Assembly: GCA_028285645.1 (NCBI GenBank)
Contig: JANQOV010000093.1
Location: 1-42,882, forward strand
From: Hyphococcus sp.
GTDB lineage: Bacteria; Pseudomonadota; Alphaproteobacteria; Caulobacterales; Parvularculaceae
DNA: 42,882 nt
Direction of reading: 5' to 3'
The notes under the pieces are model-generated. The model did no database searches. It had not been told where the DNA came from and saw only the letters and a program-made list of their open reading frames with translations. Position 1 is the stretch's first letter. The number at the start of each line of letters is the position of its first letter. Shown piece after piece: positions 1-8,233 of the stretch. The position numbers and the translations under genes are program-made.

Positions 1-71
1 AGACTCGAACTTCCACGGGTTGCCCCACAGCGACCTCAACGCTGCGCGTCTACCAATTCCGCCACGGCCGC
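1..71 (-). tRNA. tRNA-Leu (anticodon GAG), 3' end cut by window edge
   Basis: Read on the minus strand the sequence begins GCGGCCGTGGCGGAATTGG and has a D-arm with GGTAGACGCG, an anticodon stem-loop CAGCG-TTGAGGT-CGCTG with anticodon GAG, a long class II variable arm (TGTGGGGCAACCCGTG) typical of leucine tRNAs, and the start of the T-arm with GTTCGAGTC. The last bases of the T-stem and the 3' acceptor strand (about 15 nt) lie outside the window. It reads CUC/CUU leucine codons. Confidence 0.95.
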
Positions 72-159
72 ACGAAGCCTTAGGCGAGCGGCGGAGATAG
101 CAAACCCGCGCGGGCCTGTGAAGCGGCGATTTCACGAATTTGGCGGGATTTGAGGGCCT

Positions 160-390
160 TCAGGCGGCGTCCCTGGCTTTGGCGATCTGAATGTTTACAT
201 TGTCCCCATCCAGGACGACCCGCCCATGGGCGAAGGGGCGCTGATTGGCGTGGATTTCAAGCTGCCGGCGGGCGTCGCCGCCCAAGGGGATGAACGCCCC
301 GCGGCCCATACGCAACAGCCGGCGAAGCGGCAATTCGCTCTCGCCGATGACGACGGTTATCTCTATCTTAACCCGATCGATGGGGGCCAT
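160..390 (-). CDS. Small SpoA-domain (FliN/FliM C-terminal type) protein
   Basis: This 76-residue protein consists almost entirely of one SpoA fold: a hydrophobic [20 protein letters not shown] segment, a GAFIPL turn, and a C-terminal strand pattern with [12 protein letters not shown] and NVNIQIAKA. That pattern is typical of FliN and of the C-terminus of FliM, which form the flagellar motor C-ring, and of SctQ in injectisomes. I chose the ATG at 390, which follows an AAGGGG at about 10 nt; a TTG at 414 would add eight residues. It is shorter than ordinary FliN, which carries an N-terminal extension. No other flagellar gene is in the window, so it is an orphan here. It lies upstream of tRNA-Leu on the same strand and is divergent from lipB. 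The family is fairly sure; a role in flagella is inferred. Confidence 0.75.
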   Translation of the reverse strand: MAPIDRVKIEITVVIGESELPLRRLLRMGRGAFIPLGGDARRQLEIHANQRPFAHGRVVLDGDNVNIQIAKARDAA

Positions 391-441
391 CTGCGGCCAT
401 CCCCTTCCACGCAACAGATACGTGTCAGAGAGTGCACAATT

Positions 442-1161
442 TTGGTTAGCGCGCCGTTAAATAAAGACCTCGCCCTTCCCCGTATCTATCGGGAAACACC
501 CGCCGCCTGGACCGTGTCAGAGGGGCTGACGGACTATGATCATGCCGTTTCCTTCATGGAAGACCGCGTCGCCGCGATTCATTCAGGCGATGCTGGTGAA
601 ATGGTCTGGCTGGTGGAGCATCCGCCGCTCTATACCGGCGGCACAAGCGCCAAACCTGACGACTTGCTCAATCCCGATCGGTTCCCGGTCTACAAGTCAT
701 CGCGTGGCGGAGAATACACCTATCACGGTCCCGGCCAGCGGGTGGCCTATCCGATGCTTGATCTCAATCAGCGTGGGAAGGATTTGCGCGCTTTTGTCTT
801 CGGACTGGAAGAATGGATTATCGAGACCCTGAGTGAATTTGGCCTGCACGGCGAGCGGCGTCTGGGGCGCGTCGGCGTTTGGATCGACAGGACGCGGCCG
901 GGCGGCGCTCTGCACGAAGACAAGATCGCCGCCATTGGCGTGCGCGTTCGCCGCTGGGTGAGCTTTCACGGTATTTCGCTGAACGTGGAGCCAGACCTTT
1001 CCCACTTCACCGGCATCACTCCTTGCGGCATTTCCGAGCCAGGGCTTGGCGTTACCAGCCTTATAGATCTCGGGCTGCCGGTGACGATGGCTGACGCTGA
1101 CGCGGCGCTTCAAAAAGCGTTTCACAAAGTGTTCGGCCCGACCGTTGACGCAAACGACTGA
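442..1161 (+). CDS. lipB: Octanoyl-[acyl carrier protein]:protein N-octanoyltransferase LipB
   Basis: LipB moves octanoyl from acyl carrier protein to the lipoyl domains of 2-oxoacid dehydrogenases and the glycine cleavage H protein, the first step of lipoate synthesis. The 239-residue product shows the family blocks: [12 protein letters not shown] near residues 57-67, [12 protein letters not shown] near 88-99, RVGVWID near 143-149, catalytic Lys161 in KIAAIGV and catalytic Cys195 in GITPCGI. The reading frame is open back to 226, but that would overlap the divergent SpoA gene and exceed the family length. The first suitable start after that gene is TTG at 442, preceded by AGAGAG at about 8 nt. 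No other good start lies before the conserved core, so the start is probable rather than certain. Confidence 0.93.
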   Translation: MVSAPLNKDLALPRIYRETPAAWTVSEGLTDYDHAVSFMEDRVAAIHSGDAGEMVWLVEHPPLYTGGTSAKPDDLLNPDRFPVYKSSRGGEYTYHGPGQRVAYPMLDLNQRGKDLRAFVFGLEEWIIETLSEFGLHGERRLGRVGVWIDRTRPGGALHEDKIAAIGVRVRRWVSFHGISLNVEPDLSHFTGITPCGISEPGLGVTSLIDLGLPVTMADADAALQKAFHKVFGPTVDAND

Positions 1162-1270
1162 GATTAAAGCTCCTTAATATTGGCTGTCGGCCGCAAGTTC
1201 CTTGGAATTTGGCAACCTTTTGCCATCTTTGTGTGGTAAAAAGATCAAATCACAGCAAGGGGCATTTCCA

Positions 1271-2056
1271 ATGAAATTGCGCGTTTTCCTGTCGTCCTTC
1301 GCCGGTTGCGGCGCGTTGCTTATCGCTGGCGGCCACGCACAACAAGATGCGCCAGCTGAACCCGCCGAGACCGATGAGGCGGCTGTGGTTCAAGAAAACG
1401 CACGCGCTGCGACGGAAACAGACGAGGGCGGACAAAACGTCATAGAGGTCAATCCCGATGAAATGGCGGATCAATTGAACAGCCAGCAGCAATTGCAACA
1501 AACCTTCACCCTTGAGCGCACCATCGACGGCAAAGTCGTACAAAGCGAAAAACGCACAGTGGTCTATGACCGCAGCACGCCCTACCGCGAAACAGAAGCC
1601 GGTCAGACAACTATCGAGGCGTTAAAGTCAGCCTTCGACGGCGAACTCCTCACACGGACGGAAGCCTTTGAGGAAGCCAAGCTCGATTTCACCGTGGCTG
1701 ACGCAAACCGCGATGGGATGATGACCCAAAGCGAGTTCGCCAATCTGGTGGAGAGCTGGCGTTTGTCGCCGACGCGCAATGCAGCCGCGCCCGACAAGGA
1801 AACAGCGCGGCAACGGCAATATGATGCGTTTTTGGCGGAGATTGATCCGGACGCCGCCAATATTCAGTTTGACGCTTACGCTGCCGAAAAATTCAAATTC
1901 ATGGCGGGCGCTGCAGAGACCGTCAGCCGGAGCGATTACATTCGAGAATATTTGCTCGACTTTGATTCCATGGATCAGGACAAAGACACCTTGCTCAAAG
2001 GTGATGAGTTGCTGCGGTTCCGCGCGCTCAACCGCGGCGAGACGATTGAGATGTAA
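1271..2056 (+). CDS. Exported EF-hand domain protein
   Basis: This is a 261-residue protein with a signal peptide (basic MKLR, hydrophobic stretch to about residue 20, probable cleavage after GHA at 23), so it should be periplasmic or secreted. A Gln/Glu/Ala-rich linker covers about 24-75. Two calcium-binding EF-hand loops of 12 residues are visible, residues 144-155 (DANRDGMMTQSE) and 235-246 (DQDKDTLLKGDE), both with acidic residues at positions 1, 5 and 12. The frame is open upstream to 1202, but the ATG at 1271 has an AAGG ribosome site and gives the signal peptide directly. Calcium binding is well supported by the motif; the function is unknown. It follows lipB on the same strand after 109 bases, in which a weak TTGGCA-like promoter may lie. 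Confidence 0.85.
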   Translation: MKLRVFLSSFAGCGALLIAGGHAQQDAPAEPAETDEAAVVQENARAATETDEGGQNVIEVNPDEMADQLNSQQQLQQTFTLERTIDGKVVQSEKRTVVYDRSTPYRETEAGQTTIEALKSAFDGELLTRTEAFEEAKLDFTVADANRDGMMTQSEFANLVESWRLSPTRNAAAPDKETARQRQYDAFLAEIDPDAANIQFDAYAAEKFKFMAGAAETVSRSDYIREYLLDFDSMDQDKDTLLKGDELLRFRALNRGETIEM

Positions 2057-2062
2057 TTGGCT

Positions 2063-2779
2063 TTAAGCCGTCGACAGTCTCAAAAACCGCGCCGCGACTT
2101 CAAAATCACGAAGCAGGCCTTCCTGTCTCGCCGGGGCTTCTTCGTCCTCGCCCCATTTTTCCACCTGGAAGGTTTCATCCACCCGTGAGGCGGCAAACGC
2201 TTCGTCGGGCGAAACATCCCCTGCATGAAGGCGAAGCGCAATCAATGCAGAGCCCGCAATTTCGGTCAGTACTTTTAAGCCAAGCACTTCCTCCCTACTC
2301 AAGCCATCGAGATTGCGCTCTACGCCGGTAATCGCCTCAAGAGGCTGATTAACGGCGACGATGCCGTTCGTTGTGAGAAGTTTTGCGCCAAATGCAGCCT
2401 CAGCCCACGCGATATAGGGGTCCCAGATTTTCGCCTGACGCGTGACCAGTTCCGCCGGCGCCTCGGCGCGGTAACACACAAGATCCGATTTTGAATAATC
2501 AACAATTTGCTGTTTCCATGCGGGCGCGCTTTCAGCGCCTTGATCAATCGCCAACGTCAACAACGCGGTTAAGGGCATCATGGCTCGATCCATGGTTTCG
2601 CCCTGCCCGCGCCATTCTTCTGCGACAGCTTCCGCCAGCGGACTTAATGGCGCGTGAAGCGCAGCTTGGGCCGGCGTTTTCGCCTGGCGCCCATCAAGAA
2701 GCACGCAATAGCGGCCTTCCCGGTGTTCAACAGTAACGGTCTCATAAAACCGCTTCGGCTTTGGGATTTGCTCTGTCAC
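2063..2779 (-). CDS. ATP12-family ATP synthase F1 assembly chaperone
   Basis: The 238-residue protein matches the ATP12 family, whose mitochondrial member binds the alpha subunit of F1-ATPase during assembly; bacterial members are largely restricted to alphaproteobacteria. The visible family features are KRFYETVTVEHREGRYCVLLDGR near the N-terminus, the TPAQAALHAPLSPLAEAVA segment, EEWRGQGETMDRAMMPLT and a YSKSDLVCYRAE block. There is no signal peptide, so it should be cytoplasmic. Its start overlaps the stop of the pseudouridine synthase gene by four bases (ATGA), making it the last gene of a tightly coupled group. The 3' end is six bases from the convergent EF-hand gene and I see no clear terminator between them. 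The role in F1 assembly is inferred from the family. Confidence 0.9.
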   Translation of the reverse strand: MTEQIPKPKRFYETVTVEHREGRYCVLLDGRQAKTPAQAALHAPLSPLAEAVAEEWRGQGETMDRAMMPLTALLTLAIDQGAESAPAWKQQIVDYSKSDLVCYRAEAPAELVTRQAKIWDPYIAWAEAAFGAKLLTTNGIVAVNQPLEAITGVERNLDGLSREEVLGLKVLTEIAGSALIALRLHAGDVSPDEAFAASRVDETFQVEKWGEDEEAPARQEGLLRDFEVAARFLRLSTA

Positions 2780-3765
2780 CGCAAACCCTCCGGCCAGGCA
2801 TAGTCTGCATCCTGATCAAAACCGAAAAAGCTCCAAGTTTCCGCCATGTGCCCGTGAAGTGGCGCGGTCACCGCCATCTTTTGTCCAGTCATCGGGTGCG
2901 CGAACGTCATGGCCCGGCAGAACAGATGGAGTTTGTCGGCAACGCCCTCAATATGCGCCGCCTCGCCGCCATATTTGCCGTCGCCGATAATCGGACTGCC
3001 AATCGCGGCGCAATGCACCCGCAACTGGTGTGTGCGGCCAGTGAACGGGCTCAGACATAAGAACGAAACCGCGGGCCCTGCCTCGTCAAGGACCTGATAG
3101 TCAGTGATCGCCGGTTTTGCGTCGCTGGCGCCGTCGTGAGTAACACGTTCTTCGATCCGGTCTTTGACGCGGACCATCTGTTTGGCGATCGGCAGGGAAA
3201 TCGTTCCTTCGCGCGGGTGTGGCGCGCCGGCGACAAGCGCCCAATAGTCCTTGCCCACATCACGACTTTTGAAGGCGTCGCTTAATCGCTGCGCCGCGCG
3301 GCGCGACTTGGCGAGCACTAGGACGCCGCCTGTATCGCGATCAAGACGATGGACAAGGCGCGGCCGCTCGCCTTGTCTTTCGAGCGCTTGAAGCATGCCG
3401 TCGATATGGCGTTGGGTTTTAGCGCCGCCCTGCACCGCCAGACCAAACGGCTTGTTGATGACCATCACATGTTCATCCTCGAACAGCGTGATCTCTCGCA
3501 GAAAATCAGCATCTTCAGGCCGTGCGGATTGCTTTTTTGCGGCGCCCTTTAAGTGATCGGTTTGCATCGGCGGAATGCGAATTTCCTGACCGGCTTCAAG
3601 GCGCCGGTTCGCCTTGCTGCGGCCGCCATCAACGCGCACTTGTCCCTTGCGGAGCAGCTTCTCAAGCTGTCCATGGCCGAGCGCCGGGTAATGGGTCTTG
3701 AACCAGCGATCAAGACGCATGCCGGTTTCATCATCGCCAACGGTTTTGTGCTCGACGCCCGTCAT
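2776..3765 (-). CDS. RluA/RluC-family 23S rRNA-type pseudouridine synthase
   Basis: This 329-residue enzyme has an S4 RNA-binding domain at about residues 14-65 (RLDRWFKTHYPALGHGQLEKL, then GQVRVDG) followed by a pseudouridine synthase catalytic domain. The hallmark motif HRLDRDTGG lies at 139-147, with catalytic Asp142. It should isomerise specific uridines in 23S rRNA in the cytoplasm. RluC and RluD share this architecture and I cannot separate them by eye, so no symbol is given. Its start overlaps the crcB stop and its stop overlaps the ATP12 start, each by ATGA, which suggests translational coupling. Confidence 0.92.
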   Translation of the reverse strand: MTGVEHKTVGDDETGMRLDRWFKTHYPALGHGQLEKLLRKGQVRVDGGRSKANRRLEAGQEIRIPPMQTDHLKGAAKKQSARPEDADFLREITLFEDEHVMVINKPFGLAVQGGAKTQRHIDGMLQALERQGERPRLVHRLDRDTGGVLVLAKSRRAAQRLSDAFKSRDVGKDYWALVAGAPHPREGTISLPIAKQMVRVKDRIEERVTHDGASDAKPAITDYQVLDEAGPAVSFLCLSPFTGRTHQLRVHCAAIGSPIIGDGKYGGEAAHIEGVADKLHLFCRAMTFAHPMTGQKMAVTAPLHGHMAETWSFFGFDQDADYAWPEGLR

Positions 3766-4148
3766 GTGAGGGCCCGCATCGCCATCATGCCCAGCACAAG
3801 CCCGAACACGGATAATAACACAGACGCCGCCAGATAACCGCCCGCCGCCAGATACGCCTTGCGCTCAAACAGCACCACCACATCAAGGGCAAACGTCGAA
3901 AAGGTCGTAAACGCGCCAAGCACGCCAACAGTCAAAAACGATCGTAATACGGCGCTATGGGGTTCGCGCGCGGCAAGCCAAACAATGAATACGCCCATGA
4001 GGAACGAACCGGTGATGTTCGCCGCAAGCGTTCCCCAGGGAAAGTTCGGACCAAGCCAGTGCAACGAGGCGCGCGAAACCGCGTGACGCGCCATGGCGCC
4101 AATCGCGCCGCCAGCGGCAACCGCCAACCAGATCGATGGGCTGCTCAT
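3762..4148 (-). CDS. crcB: Fluoride ion channel CrcB/Fluc
   Basis: CrcB (Fluc) is a small dual-topology membrane protein that exports fluoride. The 128-residue sequence has four hydrophobic segments, the family motif GTLAANITGSFLMG at about 40-53, and TTFSTFALDVV at about 80-90, which carries the phenylalanine and threonine residues of the pore. A GGAIGAMARH motif near the N-terminus is also typical. The length matches the family. I see no fluoride riboswitch, and none would be expected inside this gene chain. It overlaps both neighbours by four bases. Confidence 0.93.
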   Translation of the reverse strand: MSSPSIWLAVAAGGAIGAMARHAVSRASLHWLGPNFPWGTLAANITGSFLMGVFIVWLAAREPHSAVLRSFLTVGVLGAFTTFSTFALDVVVLFERKAYLAAGGYLAASVLLSVFGLVLGMMAMRALT

Positions 4149-4909
4149 TGTCGGTCCCCAATTATCGGCATGGCTATTAAGCGCAATAATCCCTTATCCT
4201 CAACACCTTCGACGCCGATCTTCATGTCTTTGGTGCGCCTCGTCGAACTGCGGGAAGCGAACAGCCGGTCCCAAATACTCAATATGGCAGCGTAGTTTGA
4301 GTCCGTGTCCGCCGTCACCGCGTGATGATGCACCCAGTGGATCGAGGGCGTGACGACGACACGCGAGAGCGCCCGCTCAACACCCTCCGGCAAGCGCACA
4401 TTGGAATGGTGAAAGATGGTCGCGATGAGGAGCAACATTTCAAAGATGATCACCGTGACCAGCGGGACCGCCAGTATGACAATCGGCGCCATGCGGAGCG
4501 ATGCTGACAAGATGACCTCGCCAAAATGGAACCGGACGGAACTTGTCGTATCAAGGTGTTGATCGCGGTGATGAACCTGATGCAACCGCCACATGGCCGG
4601 GACGCGGTGATAAGCGCGATGCAGCCAATAGGTCCAAAGATCGAGAATAATCAGATCAAGGAGGAGCGCCTGCCAGCCTTGAAGCCAAGCCGGCCTCACC
4701 CATAAGGGATGTTCGACAGCAAACATGGTGAGCGGCAAAATCAGAAACGGCCACATAGCGGTGTTGACGAGCCAAAGAGCGCCGTTTTTGACAAGACGGG
4801 ATGGTTTTCCCGGCGCCGTCGCCATGGCTGCGATGCGCTCCAAGGCAAAGAACGCAGCAAACCAGACGGCGACAATCACTGCCTTCCATTGCGCGACCGC
4901 CTCGATCAT
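4145..4909 (-). CDS. Sterol desaturase/fatty acid hydroxylase superfamily membrane protein
   Basis: The 254-residue protein is a membrane di-iron oxygenase. It has hydrophobic segments at about 10-25, 45-65 and 80-95 and, in order, the histidine boxes HRAYH (97-101), HQVHH (110-114), FH near 128, and IHWVHHHAVTADTDSNY in the C-terminal half. Family members hydroxylate or desaturate sterols, fatty acids or carotenoids. The exact substrate cannot be read from the sequence. It is fused by ATGA overlaps to rarA upstream and crcB downstream, a context that says nothing about its substrate. Confidence 0.9.
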   Translation of the reverse strand: MIEAVAQWKAVIVAVWFAAFFALERIAAMATAPGKPSRLVKNGALWLVNTAMWPFLILPLTMFAVEHPLWVRPAWLQGWQALLLDLIILDLWTYWLHRAYHRVPAMWRLHQVHHRDQHLDTTSSVRFHFGEVILSASLRMAPIVILAVPLVTVIIFEMLLLIATIFHHSNVRLPEGVERALSRVVVTPSIHWVHHHAVTADTDSNYAAILSIWDRLFASRSSTRRTKDMKIGVEGVEDKGLLRLIAMPIIGDRQ

Positions 4910-6222
4910 TCAGAAGACTTTCCTGCCGCTTTGCGCTGCTTTGCCCAATAGTCGAGGCGTTTGGCGATTTCCTTGTCAAAGCCGAATTGCGACGGCTCAT
5001 AAAACTGTTGGCGCTCCATGTCCGTCGGAAAATAATTGAGCCCCGCAAAAGCGCCTTCCGTATCGTGATCATAGACATAGCCTTCGGCATAACCGAGGGA
5101 TTTCATGAGTTTCGTAGGCGCATTCATGGCGTGGCGCGGCGGCGCCAATGATCCGGTTTCCTTCGCCGCGGCTTTCGCCTTATTGAACGCCACATGGGAG
5201 CGATTGGATTTAGGCGCTGTTGCGAGATAGGCGACAAGCTGACCGATGGCGATCTCGCCTTCGGGCTGACCGAGAAACTCGTAAGCGTCGCGCGCCGCAA
5301 TGGCGAGGGGAAGCGCCTGCGGGTCGGCGTTGCCCACATCTTCCGACGCCACCACAACAAGCCGGCGCAGGACAAAGCGCGGGTCCTCGCCGCCAACCAG
5401 CATGCGCGCCGCCCAATAGAGCGCTGCGTCAACGTCGGACCCGCGAATGGATTTCTGCAAAGCACTGGCGAGATTGTAATGGGTCTCCTGGCCCTTGTCA
5501 TAAATCGGCGCCCTTCGCTGAACAATCTCGCCAAGTTCTGACGCCTCAATGGGCGCGCGGCCCTTGGGCTCTGCGAATAGTTCCTCCGCGAGATTGAGCA
5601 CAAAGCGGCCATCGCCGTCCGCCATGTTGCGGAGCAGAGCCCGCGCATCATCCGTCAAAGGCAGCAGGCAGTCTTCCGCTTGCTCAGCGCGCTTTAAGAG
5701 CAACTCAAGGGCCGTATCGTCCAGGCGATTGAGGGTAAAGACTTGCGCGCGCGACAGAAGCGCCGGGTTCAGCTCAAAGGAAGGGTTTTCCGTCGTCGCG
5801 CCCACAAGCGTGATGACGCCCGCTTCCACATGGGGCAAAAACCCGTCCTGTTGCGCGCGATTAAAGCGGTGGATTTCATCGACAAAGAGCAAGGTTCCCC
5901 TGCCCGCCTGGCGTCGCGCTTTCGCGGTCTCAAAAACTTTGCGCAAGTCGGCGACGCCAGAAAAAATCGCTGAAATCTGGACGAACTCGAGGTCAACTTC
6001 GTCAGCGAGCAACCGCGCAATGGTCGTTTTGCCAACGCCGGGCGGACCCCACAAGATGAGCGACGACAGTCTTCCGGCGTTCAGCATGCGCCGCAAAGGC
6101 CCGGCCTCGCCCAACAAATGGTCCTGACCGATGACTTGATTGAGGGATTTCGGCCGCAAGCGATCCGCAAGCGGCCGGGGCGCTTCGCCTTCAAGCCCCG
6201 CCGCTTCAAACAAATCGCTCAT
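4906..6222 (-). CDS. rarA: Replication-associated recombination protein RarA (MgsA)
   Basis: RarA is a homotetrameric AAA+ ATPase that acts at stalled replication forks and is related to clamp loaders. In the 438-residue product the Walker A motif GPPGVGKTT is at about 59-67, Walker B LLFVDEIHRFN at 111-121, and sensor 1 GATTENPSFE at 141-150. An IGQDHLLG block before the P-loop and DVDAALYWAARML in the C-terminal half are typical of the family. The length is normal. It begins six bases after the stop of the Do-family protease gene, so the two are probably co-transcribed. Confidence 0.95.
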   Translation of the reverse strand: MSDLFEAAGLEGEAPRPLADRLRPKSLNQVIGQDHLLGEAGPLRRMLNAGRLSSLILWGPPGVGKTTIARLLADEVDLEFVQISAIFSGVADLRKVFETAKARRQAGRGTLLFVDEIHRFNRAQQDGFLPHVEAGVITLVGATTENPSFELNPALLSRAQVFTLNRLDDTALELLLKRAEQAEDCLLPLTDDARALLRNMADGDGRFVLNLAEELFAEPKGRAPIEASELGEIVQRRAPIYDKGQETHYNLASALQKSIRGSDVDAALYWAARMLVGGEDPRFVLRRLVVVASEDVGNADPQALPLAIAARDAYEFLGQPEGEIAIGQLVAYLATAPKSNRSHVAFNKAKAAAKETGSLAPPRHAMNAPTKLMKSLGYAEGYVYDHDTEGAFAGLNYFPTDMERQQFYEPSQFGFDKEIAKRLDYWAKQRKAAGKSSE

Positions 6223-6228
6223 GGTTGC

Positions 6229-7674
6229 TTAGCGGCCAACCCGCCAGTTAGCGATCCTGCTGCCGGTATCCACTTCAATTTCCCAGCGCGTCGCCGGCCT
6301 TGCCAGCTCACGGTCAAGCTCAGCAGCCGTAAAGATATCTCGTCCGTTGACGGAAATAATTTTGTGCCCGAGCTTTAGTCCCTGACGGGCGGCGAAACTG
6401 CGCGGCGGCAGGTCCGCAACCACAACGCCGCGGGACAAGGGATCAAGACCAAGCTCCTCATTAAAGCGCGGCGAGGAGTTATCGATAGTAACGCCGTTGA
6501 GCGGATGCCGCCCCTCAAGCAAGCGCGGATCACGGGCCGGTTCTTCCGGCGGTAGGGCGAGCGTGACCGTCGCATTCCTGATTTTGCCGTTGCGGATGTA
6601 TTTTATGCGCGCCTCTTCGTTTTCGCCGCGCACGCCGATGCGATAACGCACTGCTTGCGCGTCATAAACAGGCTCGTCGTCGACTTCGATGATCACGTCG
6701 CCGGCGCGAATGCCCGCTTCGCCTGCCGGTCCGCCTTCCCAGATATCGTCAACGATAGCGCCCGCCGGCCGGTCAAGCCGCAACGCAGACGCCATGTCCG
6801 CGGTCACCGTCGATGTCGCCGCGCCGAGCCAAGGCCGGATGAGAACACCACCGTCAATGGCGCTTCTAAGCACCTGCTGCACCAGCCGCGAGGGAATGGC
6901 GAACCCGATGCCGTTCGATCCCCCGGAGCGCGAGTAGATGGCCGTGTTAACGCCCACCAGCCGCCCATCGGCGTCCACCAGCGCGCCGCCGGAATTACCG
7001 GGATTAATAGCGGCGTCCGTCTGTATAAAGAATTGATAGTCGGAAACGGAAACGGCCGTACGCGCGAGGGCTGAAATGATGCCATTGGTGACGGTCTGAC
7101 CGACGCCGAAAGGGTTGCCGATTGCAAGTACGATATCGCCTACCTCGGCGCTGTCAGAATTCGCAAATTCAAGAAAGGGCAGCGCCTCATCAGCCTCGAC
7201 ACGCAAAATCGCCAAATCGGTCTTGGGATCGGCCTGGATCAATTCCGCTTCATATTCCCGGCGGTCGTTCAAGACGACTTTGATCTCTGTCATGCCCTCG
7301 ATGACATGATTGTTGGTGACGATGACGCCGTCAGGACTGACAATGACGCCCGAACCAAGAGAGTTTTGCGTTCGTTCCCGCGGCATGCCGCCGCCGCCGA
7401 AAAACCGTTCGAAAAAGGGATCACCCGCAAAGACGCTGCGCTGGCGCACAACACGTTTTGTATAAACGTTGACGACCGCAGGCGCTGCTCGCTCGACAAT
7501 CGGTGCAAAGGATAGTCTCACTTCCGCCATCGACTGCGGCGCAACCCGCGAGGCGCCTTCAATCGTCTCGCCTTGCATTTCGCTTTCAACGGGCGGTTCC
7601 GGCGCCGGCTGGGCGCAAGCTGCGGAAACGGAGAAAGCTGCAGCAGTCGCTAACGCTATGATCGAACGTTTCAT
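6229..7674 (-). CDS. Do-family (DegP/DegQ) periplasmic serine protease
   Basis: This 481-residue HtrA-type protease degrades misfolded envelope proteins. The catalytic triad is His123 (TNNHVIEG), Asp153 (DPKTDLAIL) and Ser228 (NPGNSGGAL). Two PDZ domains follow, one around RAGDVIIEVDDEPV and a second ending in GLKLGHKIISVNGRDI. The N-terminus is a signal peptide, with either cleavage near ACA/Q or a weak lipobox ending at Cys20. I chose the ATG at 7674, which has GGAG about nine bases upstream; the frame is open to 7695, but that start lies inside the terminator that follows rplQ. It is transcribed in the same direction as the ribosomal block but beyond its terminator. DegP and DegQ cannot be told apart here. 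Confidence 0.93.
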   Translation of the reverse strand: MKRSIIALATAAAFSVSAACAQPAPEPPVESEMQGETIEGASRVAPQSMAEVRLSFAPIVERAAPAVVNVYTKRVVRQRSVFAGDPFFERFFGGGGMPRERTQNSLGSGVIVSPDGVIVTNNHVIEGMTEIKVVLNDRREYEAELIQADPKTDLAILRVEADEALPFLEFANSDSAEVGDIVLAIGNPFGVGQTVTNGIISALARTAVSVSDYQFFIQTDAAINPGNSGGALVDADGRLVGVNTAIYSRSGGSNGIGFAIPSRLVQQVLRSAIDGGVLIRPWLGAATSTVTADMASALRLDRPAGAIVDDIWEGGPAGEAGIRAGDVIIEVDDEPVYDAQAVRYRIGVRGENEEARIKYIRNGKIRNATVTLALPPEEPARDPRLLEGRHPLNGVTIDNSSPRFNEELGLDPLSRGVVVADLPPRSFAARQGLKLGHKIISVNGRDIFTAAELDRELARPATRWEIEVDTGSRIANWRVGR

Positions 7675-7687
7675 TTTTTGGGTCTCC

Positions 7688-7724
7688 AAACACAAAACAA
7701 CGCGGGGATTATACTATCCCCGCG
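7688..7724 (-). terminator. Rho-independent terminator after rplQ
   Basis: On the minus strand CGCGGGGAT and ATCCCCGCG form a 9-bp perfect stem around a 6-base loop, followed by TTGTTTTGTGTTT. It lies about 38 bases beyond the rplQ stop codon and should end the long ribosomal protein transcript. The protease start is 14 bases beyond the T-rich tail, so the hairpin could also act in that gene's leader. Confidence 0.85.
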
Positions 7725-7761
7725 TCGCATTGATCAAAACCGAATTGTCCCGCAAAACGAC

Positions 7762-8202
7762 CTATTCGTCGTCGTCGTCATCCTCAACGCCGATAACCGG
7801 GCCTGAATCCTGGCCTTTGGCGTCCTCGTCGCGATCAACAAACTCGATGACAGCGAGCGGCGCATTATCGCCATAACGGAAGCCAGCCTTCATGATGCGA
7901 ATATAGCCGCCGTCGCGCTCCGCATAGCGGGGGCCTAGCGTATCGAAGAGCTTTTTCGCCATGTCCTTGTCGCGAATACGCGAGACTGCAAGGCGGCGCA
8001 AATGCAACGCGCGGCCTTCATCCTTGTCAGCTTTTTTCGCCAGCGTTACGAGCTTTTCTACAATCGGCCGCAAGGCTTTCGCCTTTGGCAGGGTCGTCGT
8101 GATCTGCTCATGCTTGATCAGCGCACAGGACATATTCGCGAACATCGCCTTGCGATGCTCATGCGTGCGGTTCAGTTTGCGGTGCGCCATCCCGTGTCGC
8201 AT
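7762..8202 (-). CDS. rplQ: 50S ribosomal protein L17
   Basis: The N-terminus [20 protein letters not shown] is the L17 signature, with [24 protein letters not shown] and the [14 protein letters not shown] block near 90-110 following. L17 binds 23S rRNA near the tunnel exit. The protein is 146 residues, somewhat longer than the E. coli form, because of a C-terminal tail that ends in a run of aspartates. It is the last gene of the alpha operon and is followed by a strong hairpin terminator. Confidence 0.97.
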   Translation of the reverse strand: MRHGMAHRKLNRTHEHRKAMFANMSCALIKHEQITTTLPKAKALRPIVEKLVTLAKKADKDEGRALHLRRLAVSRIRDKDMAKKLFDTLGPRYAERDGGYIRIMKAGFRYGDNAPLAVIEFVDRDEDAKGQDSGPVIGVEDDDDDE

Positions 8203-8233
8203 GGCTATTTCTCCTTAAGGCCGAAGGATCGGC

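Noticed and set aside
226..441. Upstream part of the long open frame that contains lipB
   Set aside because: It lies opposite the SpoA gene, has no lipB similarity, and would make LipB about 70 residues too long.
1209..1238. TTGGCA with a TG-rich -10 region before the EF-hand gene, and a GGCAA/TTGCC dyad within it
   Set aside because: The -10 match is poor and the dyad has only five pairs; too weak for a promoter or operator call.
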